Under the pieces are notes generated by a model, which did not search any database, had not been told where the DNA came from, and worked only from the letters and a program-made list of their open reading frames with translations. DNA of 6,547 bases from an uncultured Verrucomicrobiota bacterium (GTDB lineage Bacteria > Verrucomicrobiota > Verrucomicrobiia > Limisphaerales > UBA9464), in assembly GCA_903925515.1 (NCBI GenBank), contig CAIYFP010000450.1:1-6547 (forward strand). The letters are read 5' to 3'. The translations under genes and the position numbers were made by a program. Positions 5,329 to 6,547 of the stretch are shown here, one piece after another. How positions within the stretch are numbered: position 1 is the first letter of the stretch; each line of letters opens with the position of its first letter.

Positions 5329-6547
5329 TCAGGCGATCTGGAGCACCTGCTGGTAGAAGGCGATGGCGTCGTCGGGGTTGTCGGTGACAAGGATGTTGCT
5401 GGCGATCCAGCGGGGTGCGCGGCCGCTCTCGACCATCTTGCCGAGCTGGGCGACGAGGTCGCGCCAGTAGAGGTCCGTGGTTTCGCGGCCGAAGAAGACG
5501 ATGGGTTCGCGGTTGAGGAGCCCGAGCTTGATGTCGGTGAGGGTGAGGCCGACCTCCTCGAGCGTGCCGACGCCGCCGATGCAGAAGAGGTGGAAGCGGG
5601 CGACCTCGAACCAGCGTTGGCGCATGTGGCGGGAGCCGCCTTGGAACATCTGGTAGAAGCCGACGACAGGGTCGATGTCTTGGTCGGCGTTCTCGAGGTA
5701 GTTGCATCCGACCATGAGGTCGAGGGACTGGCCGATCTCGGAGACGTGCTTCATGACGCCGCCACCGCCGCCTGTGAGGAGTGCGAGGCTGCCTCCGAAG
5801 AGGGCCTTGAAGCGCGACAACAGGGTGGCGAGCCGGTGCTGGTCGGCGTCGTTGAGGTCCATGACGGATCCGTACACGGCCATCACGAGGGCGTCGTGGA
5901 ACTCCTGAACGCGATCCTCGGGCACGAAGAACGTGCGACGTTCCTTCTGGGTGAGCCGCGCCACGTGCCGGAGCAGCGGGTTGGCCCAGTAGATGTCGGT
6001 GCCGAAGTCGGCGAGGTCGGCCATGCGGACATGGTCGCGCTCGGAGAAGAACGGGCCGCGCTCGGCGGAGGCCTGCCTGAAGACCATGGACTTCAAGGAG
6101 CCTGCGGCGGCGGCGGCGAGCAGCTCGGGGTATTCGACGGTGTCGGGGAAGTACTCGGAGAACAGGCTGACGGGGCGGTCCGTCGGGATGCGGTTTCGCT
6201 CGGACAGGTCGCGTGCGCGTCGCCGCATGGCCTCGGGGGAACGATGGAGGGAATGGCGGGGGGCATGGAGGGCGCAGCGCGCGCCGCCCATGCCGGAGAC
6301 GAGCCCGGTGGCGACCTCGCCGACGGCCATCGGGGCATCCTCATGCTCGCAGATGATCCGGCCCGGGGCATCGCCGGAGAGCTTTCGCGCCGTATGGAAC
6401 AGGGCCTCCACCTGGTCAAAGGCGGCGCGCGCGGCGTCGGGTTGGGGGACGTCGCCGACGGCGACGAAGCTGCGGCGGGGGTAGGCCTCGCGGTCGGCGC
6501 GGTAGATGCGCGCGCGGGCGCGCGGGTTGACGACGACGGAGGCGGAG
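5329..6547 (-). CDS. LOG-family (lysine decarboxylase-like Rossmann) protein with long N-terminal extension, 5' end beyond right edge
   Basis: The minus-strand frame is open from the right edge to the TGA at 5329-5331, giving at least 405 visible residues. A GTG at 6411 could start a 360-residue product, but the upstream codons still look coding (a strand-like RSFVAVGDV), so the gene is probably truncated. The C-terminal half is a LOG-type nucleotide-binding domain: strand VMAVYGSV (about 221-228), loop LTGGGGGVM (257-265), and CIGGVGTLEEV (322-332), matching the family's PGGxGTxxE with isoleucine for proline, then LTDIKLG and PIVFFG. A closing VTDNPDDAIAFYQQV is also typical. LOG proteins characterised elsewhere cleave nucleoside 5'-monophosphates to free base and ribose 5-phosphate (cytokinin-type LOG, PpnN). 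The G-G-x-G-T-x-x-E core is intact, so activity is plausible. The first 200 or so visible residues match nothing I recognise and do not resemble the E. coli PpnN N-terminal region. It may be co-transcribed with dacB. Confidence 0.85.
   Translation of the reverse strand, partial: SASVVVNPRARARIYRADREAYPRRSFVAVGDVPQPDAARAAFDQVEALFHTARKLSGDAPGRIICEHEDAPMAVGEVATGLVSGMGGARCALHAPRHSLHRSPEAMRRRARDLSERNRIPTDRPVSLFSEYFPDTVEYPELLAAAAAGSLKSMVFRQASAERGPFFSERDHVRMADLADFGTDIYWANPLLRHVARLTQKERRTFFVPEDRVQEFHDALVMAVYGSVMDLNDADQHRLATLLSRFKALFGGSLALLTGGGGGVMKHVSEIGQSLDLMVGCNYLENADQDIDPVVGFYQMFQGGSRHMRQRWFEVARFHLFCIGGVGTLEEVGLTLTDIKLGLLNREPIVFFGRETTDLYWRDLVAQLGKMVESGRAPRWIASNILVTDNPDDAIAFYQQVLQIA

Overview
The window reads as an ordinary chromosomal stretch from a GC-rich bacterium. 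All five genes lie on the minus strand, so transcription runs from high to low coordinates. Codons are strongly G/C-biased at the third position, and only one of the four visible gene starts has a convincing Shine-Dalgarno sequence. Those traits, together with the gene styles, would fit a Verrucomicrobiota or Planctomycetota lineage. There is no taxonomic marker here, so that placement is a guess.

In transcription order (right to left) the genes are as follows. (1) A LOG-family Rossmann protein with a long N-terminal extension, cut by the right edge (5329-6547). (2) An exported D-Ala-D-Ala carboxypeptidase of the PBP4/DacB type (3624-5246). (3) An exported serine hydrolase of the beta-lactamase class C fold, with an N-terminal segment resembling the BTRD1 repeat domain (2251-3567). 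(4) 6-phosphogluconate dehydrogenase, gnd (414-1871). (5) The first 117 residues of a TIR-domain protein, cut by the left edge (1-351).

Genes 1-3 are separated by only 82 and 56 bases and could be one transcript. Genes 2 and 3 are both penicillin-recognising-fold serine enzymes sent across the membrane, which suggests a small cell-wall module. A hairpin lies just past the stop of gene 3. It is followed by a noncoding stretch, 379 bases in total, that is rich in inverted repeats and precedes gnd. gnd and the TIR gene are 62 bases apart and share orientation, so they may be co-transcribed, although their functions (pentose phosphate pathway versus probable NAD-cleaving or immune-type domain) have no obvious link.

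I found no tRNA, rRNA, CRISPR array, insertion sequence or phage gene. The most noteworthy items are the edge-truncated TIR gene with its probable catalytic glutamate intact, the structured noncoding region before gnd, the atypical LOG protein, and the BTRD1-like segment fused to a serine hydrolase. I see no clear evidence of a complete new system within these 6.5 kb.
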